Part shown: one piece after another, positions 1 to 5,420 of the stretch
Layout: every line of letters begins with the position of its first letter
Numbering within the stretch: the first letter of the stretch is position 1
From: Actinomycetota bacterium
GTDB lineage: Bacteria > Actinomycetota > Actinomycetes > Nanopelagicales > Nanopelagicaceae
NCBI GenBank assembly: GCA_947496345.1
Contig: CANMCL010000068.1
Coordinates: 1 to 5,420, forward strand
Reading direction: 5' to 3'
DNA: 5,420 bases
Notes under the pieces: model-generated
The model's input: only the letters and a program-made list of their open reading frames with translations
What the model was told of the DNA's origin: nothing
The model's database searches: none
Program-made: the position numbers and the translations under genes

Positions 1-62
1 CAGGTTATTTAGCCCTCTAAATCCACAGAGTAAGCAGGGTGCTCCTCTAACCTTGGTCCATC
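1..62. other. Short leader upstream of the sepX-like gene; no gene supported
   Basis: No coding region can be supported here. On the plus strand, the frame of the downstream gene has stops at 18-20 and 48-50, so the next gene cannot begin before base 51. A residue string ending at the TAA at 18-20 could be the last few codons of an upstream gene, but five codons are too few to identify. No Shine-Dalgarno sequence precedes base 63. A TANNNT hexamer (TAACCT, 48-53) is the only promoter-like element, and it has no convincing -35 partner. Confidence 0.4.
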
Positions 63-839
63 ATGGCTTCAGGAATCATCTATCTATTAATAATTGGCAT
101 GTGGGTGGCTTACTTCCTCCCACGCTGGGTCCACGATAGAAATGAATTCTCCGGAAAGAGCGTCGAAAGATATAAGAGCGCTCTCCGCATAGTCGCTAGC
201 AATTCTCCTGGCGGAAGTTCCGGTACCGGAGTAATTCATACAGATTTAGATCGTGAAGCAAAAGTTGCACAACAACTTCTGCGCCGTCGAATTATCTTCA
301 CGCTAATTACAGTTTCATTCGTTATGACGATAGTGGGTGCAATTATGCAAACTCTTGCAATTTCATTTATTGGAATCCCGGTAGTTGCTTTTGTGATGTA
401 CCTGGCGCATGTTCGCCATCAGGGCAATACCGAACGCATGCAAAGACGTCGCGTGACGCAATTACATCGCAGCACTGCTGGTGTTTCATCAACCAACTTG
501 TCCGAAGTAGTTGCTCCGAAACAAAGTACTGAACATTGGATTCCACTTACTGAACGTGAATTAACTGGAGTAACAATTTTGCCGAAAGGTAGCGCAGCAG
601 CTCGCGGCGAATGGCAACCAAATTCTGTTCCGGTTCCAACTTATGTAAATGCCCCTAAGGCGATTGTGTCAAAGCGAGTGATCGACTTAACTACGCCTGG
701 ACAGTGGAGCGAAGAACAAGAAAGACTCGAACGTGAAGCGCTCGCCGCTGCCGCACCATCGCGCGATGAGATATTTGATCAACAACTAGCTGATGAAGCG
801 GTCGCTCGACTTAAAGAAAATCGCGCCGCTAACGAGTAA
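63..839 (+). CDS. sepX: Divisome membrane protein, SepX/GlpR family
   Basis: Likely an actinobacterial cell-division membrane protein. In Streptomyces, SepX is a division-site membrane protein that supports septation. The Corynebacterium counterpart (GLPR) is the membrane receptor of the gephyrin-like protein Glp. Seen here (258 aa): an N-terminal hydrophobic segment at about residues 4-20 ending in a Pro-Arg-Trp motif, as in the family; a Gly/Ser-rich linker near 46-56; two adjacent membrane segments at about 76-95 and 98-116; then a basic cytoplasmic tail. The tail holds a proline-rich conserved-looking patch (GEWQPNSVPVPTYVNAP, 182-198), then VIDLTTPGQW (206-215) and an acidic, helical, Glu/Ala-rich end from about 216. 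The start is fixed by an in-frame stop at 48-50, and ATG 63 is the first start after it. There is no Shine-Dalgarno sequence, so a nearly leaderless message is possible. The gene converges on pmt with a 3-base gap. Assignment rests on remembered family features, not an alignment. The fallback name is conserved actinobacterial membrane protein. Confidence 0.75.
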   Translation: MASGIIYLLIIGMWVAYFLPRWVHDRNEFSGKSVERYKSALRIVASNSPGGSSGTGVIHTDLDREAKVAQQLLRRRIIFTLITVSFVMTIVGAIMQTLAISFIGIPVVAFVMYLAHVRHQGNTERMQRRRVTQLHRSTAGVSSTNLSEVVAPKQSTEHWIPLTERELTGVTILPKGSAAARGEWQPNSVPVPTYVNAPKAIVSKRVIDLTTPGQWSEEQERLEREALAAAAPSRDEIFDQQLADEAVARLKENRAANE

Positions 840-842
840 AGG

Positions 843-2117
843 CTAAATCCACGATGGCAGCCACATACGAGCCTGCCATGACTCATAAGTGATCACATCG
901 CCGTTAAATAACGGCAAGAAATAGATGAAGTTGGCAAATATTGCTATCCCAATAACTCCAATGAATACATAGGTATTTCGACTATTTTTGAAATGAATCA
1001 GTGCAACATAAGCACAATAAATAATTGCAAGTATTAAGAATGGCTCAAAAACGATTGCGTAGAACGAGAAAACGGTACGTTCTTGAAAGAAGAACCAGGG
1101 CAAGTATCCCGCAGTCATTCCTGCAACAATAATATTTAGTGATGGTTCATAACGTTTTTGGGCCAATGACCTAATCCAAAAACCGAAGACAACTGCAAGC
1201 GCGATTGCTCCGACCCACCATAAAAATGGCGTTCCGAGCGCCAAGACTTCCTGAGCGCAATTATCTGCACCACAGCCCTTAGGTGATTGATAATAAAAAG
1301 AAGTCGGGCGTCCCATCACTATCCAACTCCAAGGATTTGCTTGGTAGGAATGTTTTTCTACCAACCCAGTATGAAAACCTAACATCTGTGAGTGATAGTG
1401 AAAGAAAGATGTGATTACATTTGAAGCGTGATCACGAGCCCAACCGCGGTTTGATGCAAACCAACCAATCCAAGATGAGAAATAAACAGTTATAGGAACA
1501 AGTGAGTATTGAGCAAATGTTTTTAAAGTTGGCTTTATAAGTTCGCGCCCAGTGTGCAGAGCAAATACGCGATAAATTGCAATTACGGCGAAGAGCGCTA
1601 AGAAATATAACCCACTCCATTTTGTTGCAACTGCCAACCCGAGAGCCAGACCTGTCCACCAATGCCAGCGCATTACAAAGAAGTAAGTAGCTAACAAAAC
1701 GAAGAAAGATAAATAAATATCTAGTAGAGCGGTTCGAGAATGAACCAGCGCTAAACCATCCATCGCAATAAGCGCGCTGGCACAAATTGTTAGGAAAGCG
1801 TTTCTAAACAATCTTTGTGCGACAAGTGCAATCAAAATAACCATTACTGACCCAAGTAGAGCACCCATAAAACGCCAACCAAACTCGTTATCACCAAATA
1901 TCTTGATACCGAGTGCGATTAACCATTTGCCGATTGGGGGATGGACCACAAATTCAGGATCCGTACCGGTGACTTCAACGCCGTACTTCAGATAGTCACG
2001 CGCACCGTCAACGTAATAAACCTCATCGAATATAAAACCTTTGGGAGTTCCCAAGTTGAGCAGCCGCAGGACGAGTGCAAATAAGGCGATCGCTCCAACG
2101 CCAATGCGGGTTTTCAC
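843..2117 (-). CDS. pmt: Dolichyl/polyprenyl-phosphate-mannose--protein O-mannosyltransferase (GT39, GT-C fold)
   Basis: Transfers mannose from polyprenyl-phosphate-mannose to Ser/Thr of proteins crossing the membrane by the Sec route; it is an integral membrane enzyme whose active site faces outward. Seen here (424 aa): a first membrane segment at about 4-22; the catalytic-loop acidic pair D31-E32 in FIFDEVYYVDGARDYL (28-43); HPPIGKW (59-65); SRTALLD (127-133); ATKWSGLYF (164-172); a long outer loop at about 225-290 with FHTGL (248-252) and a Cys pair C282/C287; YLPWFF (338-343); and a C-terminal end, ARMWLPSWI, much like the mycobacterial enzyme. About ten or eleven hydrophobic segments can be counted, as expected for PMTs. 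It is about 100 residues shorter than M. tuberculosis Pmt (522 aa by memory), with a short N-terminus and a trimmed loop near 150. The start is GTG 2117; no ATG or GTG lies upstream in frame before the rsmI coding region, and no Shine-Dalgarno sequence precedes it. It is divergent from rsmI and convergent with the sepX-like gene, so it is probably monocistronic. Confidence 0.93.
   Translation of the reverse strand: MKTRIGVGAIALFALVLRLLNLGTPKGFIFDEVYYVDGARDYLKYGVEVTGTDPEFVVHPPIGKWLIALGIKIFGDNEFGWRFMGALLGSVMVILIALVAQRLFRNAFLTICASALIAMDGLALVHSRTALLDIYLSFFVLLATYFFVMRWHWWTGLALGLAVATKWSGLYFLALFAVIAIYRVFALHTGRELIKPTLKTFAQYSLVPITVYFSSWIGWFASNRGWARDHASNVITSFFHYHSQMLGFHTGLVEKHSYQANPWSWIVMGRPTSFYYQSPKGCGADNCAQEVLALGTPFLWWVGAIALAVVFGFWIRSLAQKRYEPSLNIIVAGMTAGYLPWFFFQERTVFSFYAIVFEPFLILAIIYCAYVALIHFKNSRNTYVFIGVIGIAIFANFIYFLPLFNGDVITYESWQARMWLPSWI
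854..879. repeat. Perfect 7-bp inverted repeat at the sepX/pmt convergent junction
   Basis: ATGGCAG at 854-860 and CTGCCAT at 873-879 are exact reverse complements around a 12-base loop. The dyad lies 14 bases past the sepX-like stop and inside the last codons of pmt. It could form a hairpin in the plus-strand transcript, which otherwise has no terminator, but no run of T follows on either strand. The stem falls in the conserved Pmt C-terminus (Trp-Leu-Pro-Ser-Trp region), so it may be chance. Confidence 0.3.
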
Positions 2118-2123
2118 ATGCGT

Positions 2124-2129
2124 AGCGTA
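2124..2129 (-). promoter_or_regulatory. Candidate -10 element for a leaderless pmt transcript
   Basis: Read on the minus strand this is TACGCT, matching the actinobacterial TANNNT consensus. It occupies exactly -12 to -7 relative to the G of the pmt GTG start at 2117. That is where a -10 box should lie if transcription began on the start codon. No Shine-Dalgarno sequence lies upstream of that GTG, which fits a leaderless message. There is no recognisable -35 hexamer 16-18 bases further up, and a TANNNT match is common by chance, so this is only a candidate. Confidence 0.3.
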
Positions 2130-2131
2130 CT

Positions 2132-2137
2132 GAGAGG
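2132..2137 (+). promoter_or_regulatory. Shine-Dalgarno sequence of rsmI
   Basis: GAGAGG lies 8 bases before ATG 2146, a near-ideal match and distance. It favours ATG 2146 over the second in-frame ATG at 2158, which would also give a plausible N-terminus. It is the clearest ribosome binding site in the window; the other genes lack one or have only a weak GAG. It sits in the 28-base gap between the divergent pmt and rsmI starts. Confidence 0.75.
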
Positions 2138-2145
2138 ATGTACCT

Positions 2146-2988
2146 ATGGCTTTAACGATGGCTGCGACCCCTCTGGGAAATCCTCTTGACGCTAGCCCGC
2201 GCCTAAAAGCTGCAATCGCAGATGCAGAAATTATCGCCGCTGAAGATTCGCGCCGCTTTCATCGCTTATGTGCAGATATCGGTGTCACATTTACCGGCAA
2301 GGTAATTTCCTTCTTCGATGGGAACGAAACTGAGCGCAGTGAAGAAATTTTGCAATATCTGCGATCAGGTAAAAATGTTTTAGTCGTTTCAGATGCAGGT
2401 ATGCCAACTATTAGTGATCCTGGATTTCGCCTAGCTCGCGATGCTATGGCTGAAAATTTAGAAGTAAGAGTTATTCCTGGACCAAGCGCACCCGTGATGG
2501 CAATTGCTTTATCTGGTTTAGCAACAGATCGCTTTACCTTTGAAGGATTTACACCACGTGCACTTGGCGCACGTCAAGCAACATTCGAAGCGTTGCGATT
2601 TGAAGAGCGCACTATGGTCTTTTTTGAAGCCCCACATCGCCTAGTTGAATCTTTGCAAGATGCCAAAACAATCTTCGGAAGTGATCGACGCGGCGCAATC
2701 TGCCGTGAAATGACTAAGACTTATGAAGAAACGATCCGCGGCTCACTTTCTGAACTCCTGAAATGGGCGGAGAGCAAAGAAGTATTGGGTGAGATCACGC
2801 TAGTTATTGCAGGTGCCGAAATGGGTACTGCAGAAAAATCTGCAGAAGATATGGTCGCCCGTGTGCGCGAATTTGAGGCCGTCGGAATGGACCGAAAGAG
2901 CGCAATTTCCACGGTGGCAGATGAATTCGACCTCCCTAAGCGAATCGTTTATGCGGCAGTAGTTGATGCGAATAAGATGCGCCCGTGA
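2146..2988 (+). CDS. rsmI: 16S rRNA (cytidine(1402)-2'-O)-methyltransferase RsmI
   Basis: SAM-dependent cytosolic enzyme that methylates the ribose 2'-OH of C1402 in 16S rRNA. With the N4-methylation by RsmH this yields m4Cm1402 in the ribosomal P site, tuning start-codon choice and decoding fidelity. The 280-aa protein has the full tetrapyrrole-methylase-type fold signature: AATPLGN (6-12), AAEDSRR (31-37), the SAM-binding segment VSDAGMPTISDPG (81-93), PGPSA (111-115), GLATDRFTFEGF (124-135), FFEAPHR (159-165), CREMTKTYEE (186-195) and GEITLVIAG (215-223). A small C-terminal helical region (about 232-280) is the usual RsmI tail. Length is normal for the family. The start is ATG 2146, supported by the ribosome binding site at 2132-2137. 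The stop overlaps the metG start by four bases (GTGA), so the two are probably co-transcribed and translationally coupled. The missing catalytic or SAM residues that would suggest decay are not seen; the gene looks intact. Confidence 0.97.
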   Translation: MALTMAATPLGNPLDASPRLKAAIADAEIIAAEDSRRFHRLCADIGVTFTGKVISFFDGNETERSEEILQYLRSGKNVLVVSDAGMPTISDPGFRLARDAMAENLEVRVIPGPSAPVMAIALSGLATDRFTFEGFTPRALGARQATFEALRFEERTMVFFEAPHRLVESLQDAKTIFGSDRRGAICREMTKTYEETIRGSLSELLKWAESKEVLGEITLVIAGAEMGTAEKSAEDMVARVREFEAVGMDRKSAISTVADEFDLPKRIVYAAVVDANKMRP

Positions 2989-4547
2989 AGTCTTTTTATC
3001 TAACAACGCCGATTTACTATGTAAATGATGCGCCGCATATTGGCCATGCATATACAACGGTTGCTGGCGATGTTTTAACTCGTTGGCATCGCCAACGCGG
3101 TGAATCTGTTTGGTTCTTAACCGGAACCGATGAGCACGGACAGAAAGTAATGCGCACGGCAGAGCAGAACAACGTTGCGCCACAAGCTTGGGTAGATAAG
3201 TTAGTTGCTGACGCTTGGAAACCTAATTGGGCCGCGTTAAATATCGCAAATGATGATTTCATTCGCACAACTGAAACGCGCCATACCGAGCGAGTACAAA
3301 AGTTTTTGCAATCGCTAAAGGATGCCGGCCATATTTATGCTGGAAAATATGAAGGTCCATATTGCGTTGGCTGTGAAGAATTCAAATTACCGGGTGATCT
3401 AATTGATGCCGACGGAGAAAAACTCTGCCCTATCCACAGCAAACCAATTGAATTAGTTAATGAGAATAACTGGTTCTTTAGACTTTCGGCTTTTGTTGAA
3501 CCTCTTCTCGAGCATTACCGCACAGATCCTGATGCCTGCCAACCAGAGTCCGCGCGAAACGAAGTTGTCTCTTTCTTAGAAGGCGGAGTTTCGGATCTCT
3601 CAATTTCTCGTTCCACTTTTGATTGGGGAATCCCAGTTCCTTGGGATACTGATCAAGTTGTGTATGTCTGGTTTGATGCTTTGCTTAACTACGCAACCGC
3701 CGTGGGCTTAACCGATGCGCCAGATAGTGAAGGCGGAAAGAAATTTGCGCAGACTTGGCCAGCCGATGTTCACTTAGTTGGAAAAGATATTTTGCGTTTT
3801 CACGCAGTTATTTGGCCAGCGATGTTGATGGCCGCCGGACTTGCTGTTCCAAAGAAAGTCTTTGCACACGGTTGGTTACTTGTCGGTGGCGAAAAGATGA
3901 GCAAGAGCAAGCTCACCGGAATTGCGCCATCAGATATCACCGATCACTTTGGCGTGGATGCTTTCCGTTACTACTTCTTGCGGGCAATTCCCTTTGGCAG
4001 TGATGGCTCTTTCTCTTGGGAAGATATGTCGGCGAGATATACATCTGAATTAGCTAATGATTTTGGTAATTTGGCTTCCCGTTTAGCGGCGATGATTGAG
4101 AAATACTGTGATGGCAAAGTACCTGCAGTAGCCACAGATGCTGGTTTATCTGAAGCACTAGCCGCAACAGTGGCTAAGGCAGATGCCGCGATGGTCAAAC
4201 TCGATTTCCAAGGTGGGATTACTTCCGTTATGGATTTCTGCAAAAAAGTAAATGGTTATGTAACCGAAAAAGAGCCTTGGATATTGGCTAAAGATGAAGC
4301 AAATAGAACTGAGCTAAATGAAGTTCTATACAACACCGCGGAATCTTTACGCGCACTTGCTGTTTTGTTGCATCCAGTAATGCCAGCCACAACAGAGATT
4401 CTCTGGGAAAGTTTGGGAGCAAATAAATCAATTGGTTCACTCGCTGCTCAAACGATCTCTAACGTTGCCACTTGGGGTCAGTTGCCTGAAGGAACTATCG
4501 TGACTAAGACTCCAGTGCTATTTCCGCGACTCGAGATTAAAGAGTAA
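2985..4547 (+). CDS. metG: Methionine--tRNA ligase (MetRS), single-zinc-knuckle form
   Basis: Class Ia cytosolic synthetase that charges initiator and elongator tRNA-Met with methionine using ATP. Seen in the 520-aa protein: TTPIYYVNDAPHIGHAYTT (7-25) with the HIGH box at 18-21; FLTGTDEHGQKV (44-55); a connective-peptide zinc knuckle C127-x2-C130 and C148-x2-H151; FFRLSAF (164-170); SISRSTFDWGIPVP (206-219); VYVWFDALLNY (226-236); VGKDILRFHAVIWPA (265-279); the KMSKS loop at 304-308; then the helical anticodon-binding domain with GNLASR (361-366) and HPVMPATTEILWE (463-475). It ends at LFPRLE (512-517), with no C-terminal EMAP-type tRNA-binding domain. The start is GTG 2985, overlapping the rsmI stop; the N-terminus aligns with MetRS proteins that begin Met-Lys-x-Phe/Tyr-Tyr. 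No Shine-Dalgarno sequence precedes it, so translation likely depends on ribosomes finishing rsmI. The knuckle resembles the Thermus enzyme rather than the M. tuberculosis one, which by memory lacks these ligands. Confidence 0.98.
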   Translation: MKSFYLTTPIYYVNDAPHIGHAYTTVAGDVLTRWHRQRGESVWFLTGTDEHGQKVMRTAEQNNVAPQAWVDKLVADAWKPNWAALNIANDDFIRTTETRHTERVQKFLQSLKDAGHIYAGKYEGPYCVGCEEFKLPGDLIDADGEKLCPIHSKPIELVNENNWFFRLSAFVEPLLEHYRTDPDACQPESARNEVVSFLEGGVSDLSISRSTFDWGIPVPWDTDQVVYVWFDALLNYATAVGLTDAPDSEGGKKFAQTWPADVHLVGKDILRFHAVIWPAMLMAAGLAVPKKVFAHGWLLVGGEKMSKSKLTGIAPSDITDHFGVDAFRYYFLRAIPFGSDGSFSWEDMSARYTSELANDFGNLASRLAAMIEKYCDGKVPAVATDAGLSEALAATVAKADAAMVKLDFQGGITSVMDFCKKVNGYVTEKEPWILAKDEANRTELNEVLYNTAESLRALAVLLHPVMPATTEILWESLGANKSIGSLAAQTISNVATWGQLPEGTIVTKTPVLFPRLEIKE

Positions 4548-4553
4548 TTTTCT

Positions 4554-5420
4554 ATGGCAGATCGCCACAATCGCGATATTGATCGCCCGCTGGCACCAGC
4601 GCCAAAACCTTTACCGGTACCAACTGTTGATGCCCACGCACACTTAGAAATTGTTACTGATGCTGCGCCAGATTCTGATGCGGTAAGACAGGTATTAGAT
4701 GATGCCAAAGCTGCCGGCGTTGATCGTGTTGTACAAGTTGGATATTCAGCAGAACAATCTAAATGGTGCGTTGCAGCGGCGGAACATTTCAACGATCGAG
4801 TTTTAGCCGCAGTTGCACTGCACCCCAATGAAGCGCCAATTGTTGCTGATATGGATGCGGATTTAAAGATAATCGAAGAACTTGCCACTCATCCACGAGT
4901 GCGCGCCATTGGTGAAACTGGATTAGATTATTTCCGCACGCCTCCAGAACTTCGCAAACGTCAACAAGATTCCTTTAAGTGGCATATCGAACTCGCCAAG
5001 AAAACGAACAAGGCTCTCGTAATCCACGATCGCGATTCGCACGATGATGTTCTATCTATCTTGCTTGAAGTTGGCGCACCTGAGAAAACGGTATTTCACT
5101 GTTTCTCTGGGGATGTGGCGATGGCGAAGATCTGTATTGATCGTGGCTACGTACTCTCATTCGCAGGAACGTTAACATTTAAGAACGCACCCGAACTGCG
5201 TGAAGCGGTGAAATTAGTTCCTTATCAACAACTACTTGTTGAAACTGATTCACCGTTTCTAGCGCCAATGCCCAACCGCGGCGCACTTAACACCCCAGCA
5301 CAGATTGCAAATATTGTGCGAGCAATGGCCGAAGAACGCAACGAAAGTGTCGGAACTTTAGCGCAAGCACTTTCTGATAACGCCGAGCGAATATTTGGCT
5401 CTTTTGCGCCAGGATCAACT
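4554..5420 (+). CDS. tatD: TatD family metal-dependent hydrolase/DNase (3' end beyond window)
   Basis: TatD proteins are cytosolic TIM-barrel nucleases (3'-5' exonuclease or AP-endonuclease activity in studied members) linked to DNA repair and degradation; despite the name they are not part of the Tat translocase. The frame stays open for all 289 codons to the last base. Visible metal-centre motifs: HxH in VDAHAHLE (25-32; H28, H30), E121 in IGETGLDYF (119-127), H158 in VIHDRD (156-161), H182 in VFHCFSGD (180-187) and D232 in VETDSPFLAP (229-238). The late family motif NRGALNTP (241-248) and a C-terminal helix with N276 A277 follow. The barrel is thus complete and only a few codons are probably missing. 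A proline-rich stretch of about 24 residues precedes the barrel, common in actinobacterial members. The start is ATG 4554, 6 bases after the metG stop. Only a weak GAG (4542-4544) could act as a ribosome binding site. Probably the third gene of the rsmI-metG-tatD operon. Confidence 0.94.
   Translation, partial: MADRHNRDIDRPLAPAPKPLPVPTVDAHAHLEIVTDAAPDSDAVRQVLDDAKAAGVDRVVQVGYSAEQSKWCVAAAEHFNDRVLAAVALHPNEAPIVADMDADLKIIEELATHPRVRAIGETGLDYFRTPPELRKRQQDSFKWHIELAKKTNKALVIHDRDSHDDVLSILLEVGAPEKTVFHCFSGDVAMAKICIDRGYVLSFAGTLTFKNAPELREAVKLVPYQQLLVETDSPFLAPMPNRGALNTPAQIANIVRAMAEERNESVGTLAQALSDNAERIFGSFAPGST

Noticed and set aside
48..53. TAACCT as a -10 box for the sepX-like gene
   Set aside because: It would give a start of transcription about 3 bases before the ATG, but there is no -35 element and a TANNNT match is expected often by chance.
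30..57. Minus-strand string GGTTAGAGGAGCACC followed by CTGCTTAC, resembling the D-arm and anticodon arm of a tRNA
   Set aside because: No acceptor stem can be built, the D-arm is interrupted by two extra bases, the anticodon stem does not pair, and no T-arm (GTTCRANNC) is visible before the window edge.
2..142. Open plus-strand frame from the left edge running into the sepX-like gene
   Set aside because: It is short, overlaps the start of a well-supported gene in another frame, and its residues match no family I recognise.
1432..1785. 117-codon minus-strand open frame inside pmt
   Set aside because: It is an out-of-frame shadow of a gene with clear motifs; its Cys/Ser/Arg-rich product has no recognisable domain.
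2800..3268. Minus-strand open frames across the rsmI/metG junction (127 and 83 codons)
   Set aside because: They lie opposite conserved RsmI and MetRS coding sequence, have no ribosome binding site that I can see, and their composition is typical of antisense shadows.
3755..4243. Plus-strand (3755-4003) and minus-strand (3971-4243) open frames inside metG
   Set aside because: Both overlap the KMSKS loop and anticodon-binding domain of an intact MetRS and encode no recognisable protein.
4478..4888. 136-codon minus-strand open frame over the metG end and tatD start
   Set aside because: Low-complexity Ser/Ala/Thr product antisense to conserved TatD motifs; treated as a shadow.
1..5420. A mobile element, CRISPR array, defence island or other undescribed system
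   Set aside because: All five genes belong to known families in a known conserved order, gaps are a few bases to 28 bases, and no direct repeats, transposase motifs or compositional breaks are apparent.

Overview
The window looks like a chromosomal housekeeping segment of an actinobacterium with an unusually low G+C content for that phylum (roughly mid-40s percent, judged by eye). Three things support this. The first gene resembles the SepX/GlpR divisome membrane protein, a family known to me only from Actinobacteria. The second is a bacterial Pmt protein O-mannosyltransferase of the mycobacterial type. The order pmt (divergent) - rsmI - metG - tatD also follows the mycobacterial block Rv1002c-Rv1003-Rv1007c-Rv1008, but without the genes that separate rsmI and metG there. 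Low G+C, very short gaps and overlapping genes would fit a streamlined freshwater lineage such as the acI group (Nanopelagicales, Planktophila-like). That placement is inference.

Layout: bases 1-62 are a short leader with no gene I can support. Bases 63-839 (+) encode a three-segment membrane protein of the SepX/GlpR type. It converges, with only 3 bases between, on pmt (2117-843, - strand). pmt is divergent from rsmI across 28 bases. From 2146 onward the plus strand carries a tight apparent operon: rsmI (2146-2988), metG (2985-4547, GTGA overlap) and tatD (from 4554, 6-base gap). tatD is still open at the window edge after 289 codons. Its barrel and all its metal ligands are inside the window.

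How the genes relate: rsmI (16S rRNA C1402 2'-O-methylation) and metG (charging of elongator and initiator tRNA with methionine) both serve the ribosomal P site and initiation. tatD (metal-dependent nuclease family) is a common passenger of metG in bacteria. The left half is about the envelope: SepX/GlpR acts at the division site, and Pmt mannosylates exported proteins during Sec translocation. In related actinobacteria the block continues after tatD with rpfB, ksgA/rsmA and ispE, which predicts what lies just outside.

I looked for an undescribed system and found none. There are no mobile elements, repeats, CRISPR arrays or defence genes. Points of mild interest are the compact Pmt, a MetRS that keeps a zinc knuckle missing from the mycobacterial enzyme, a possible leaderless GTG start for pmt, and a perfect dyad at the convergent junction.
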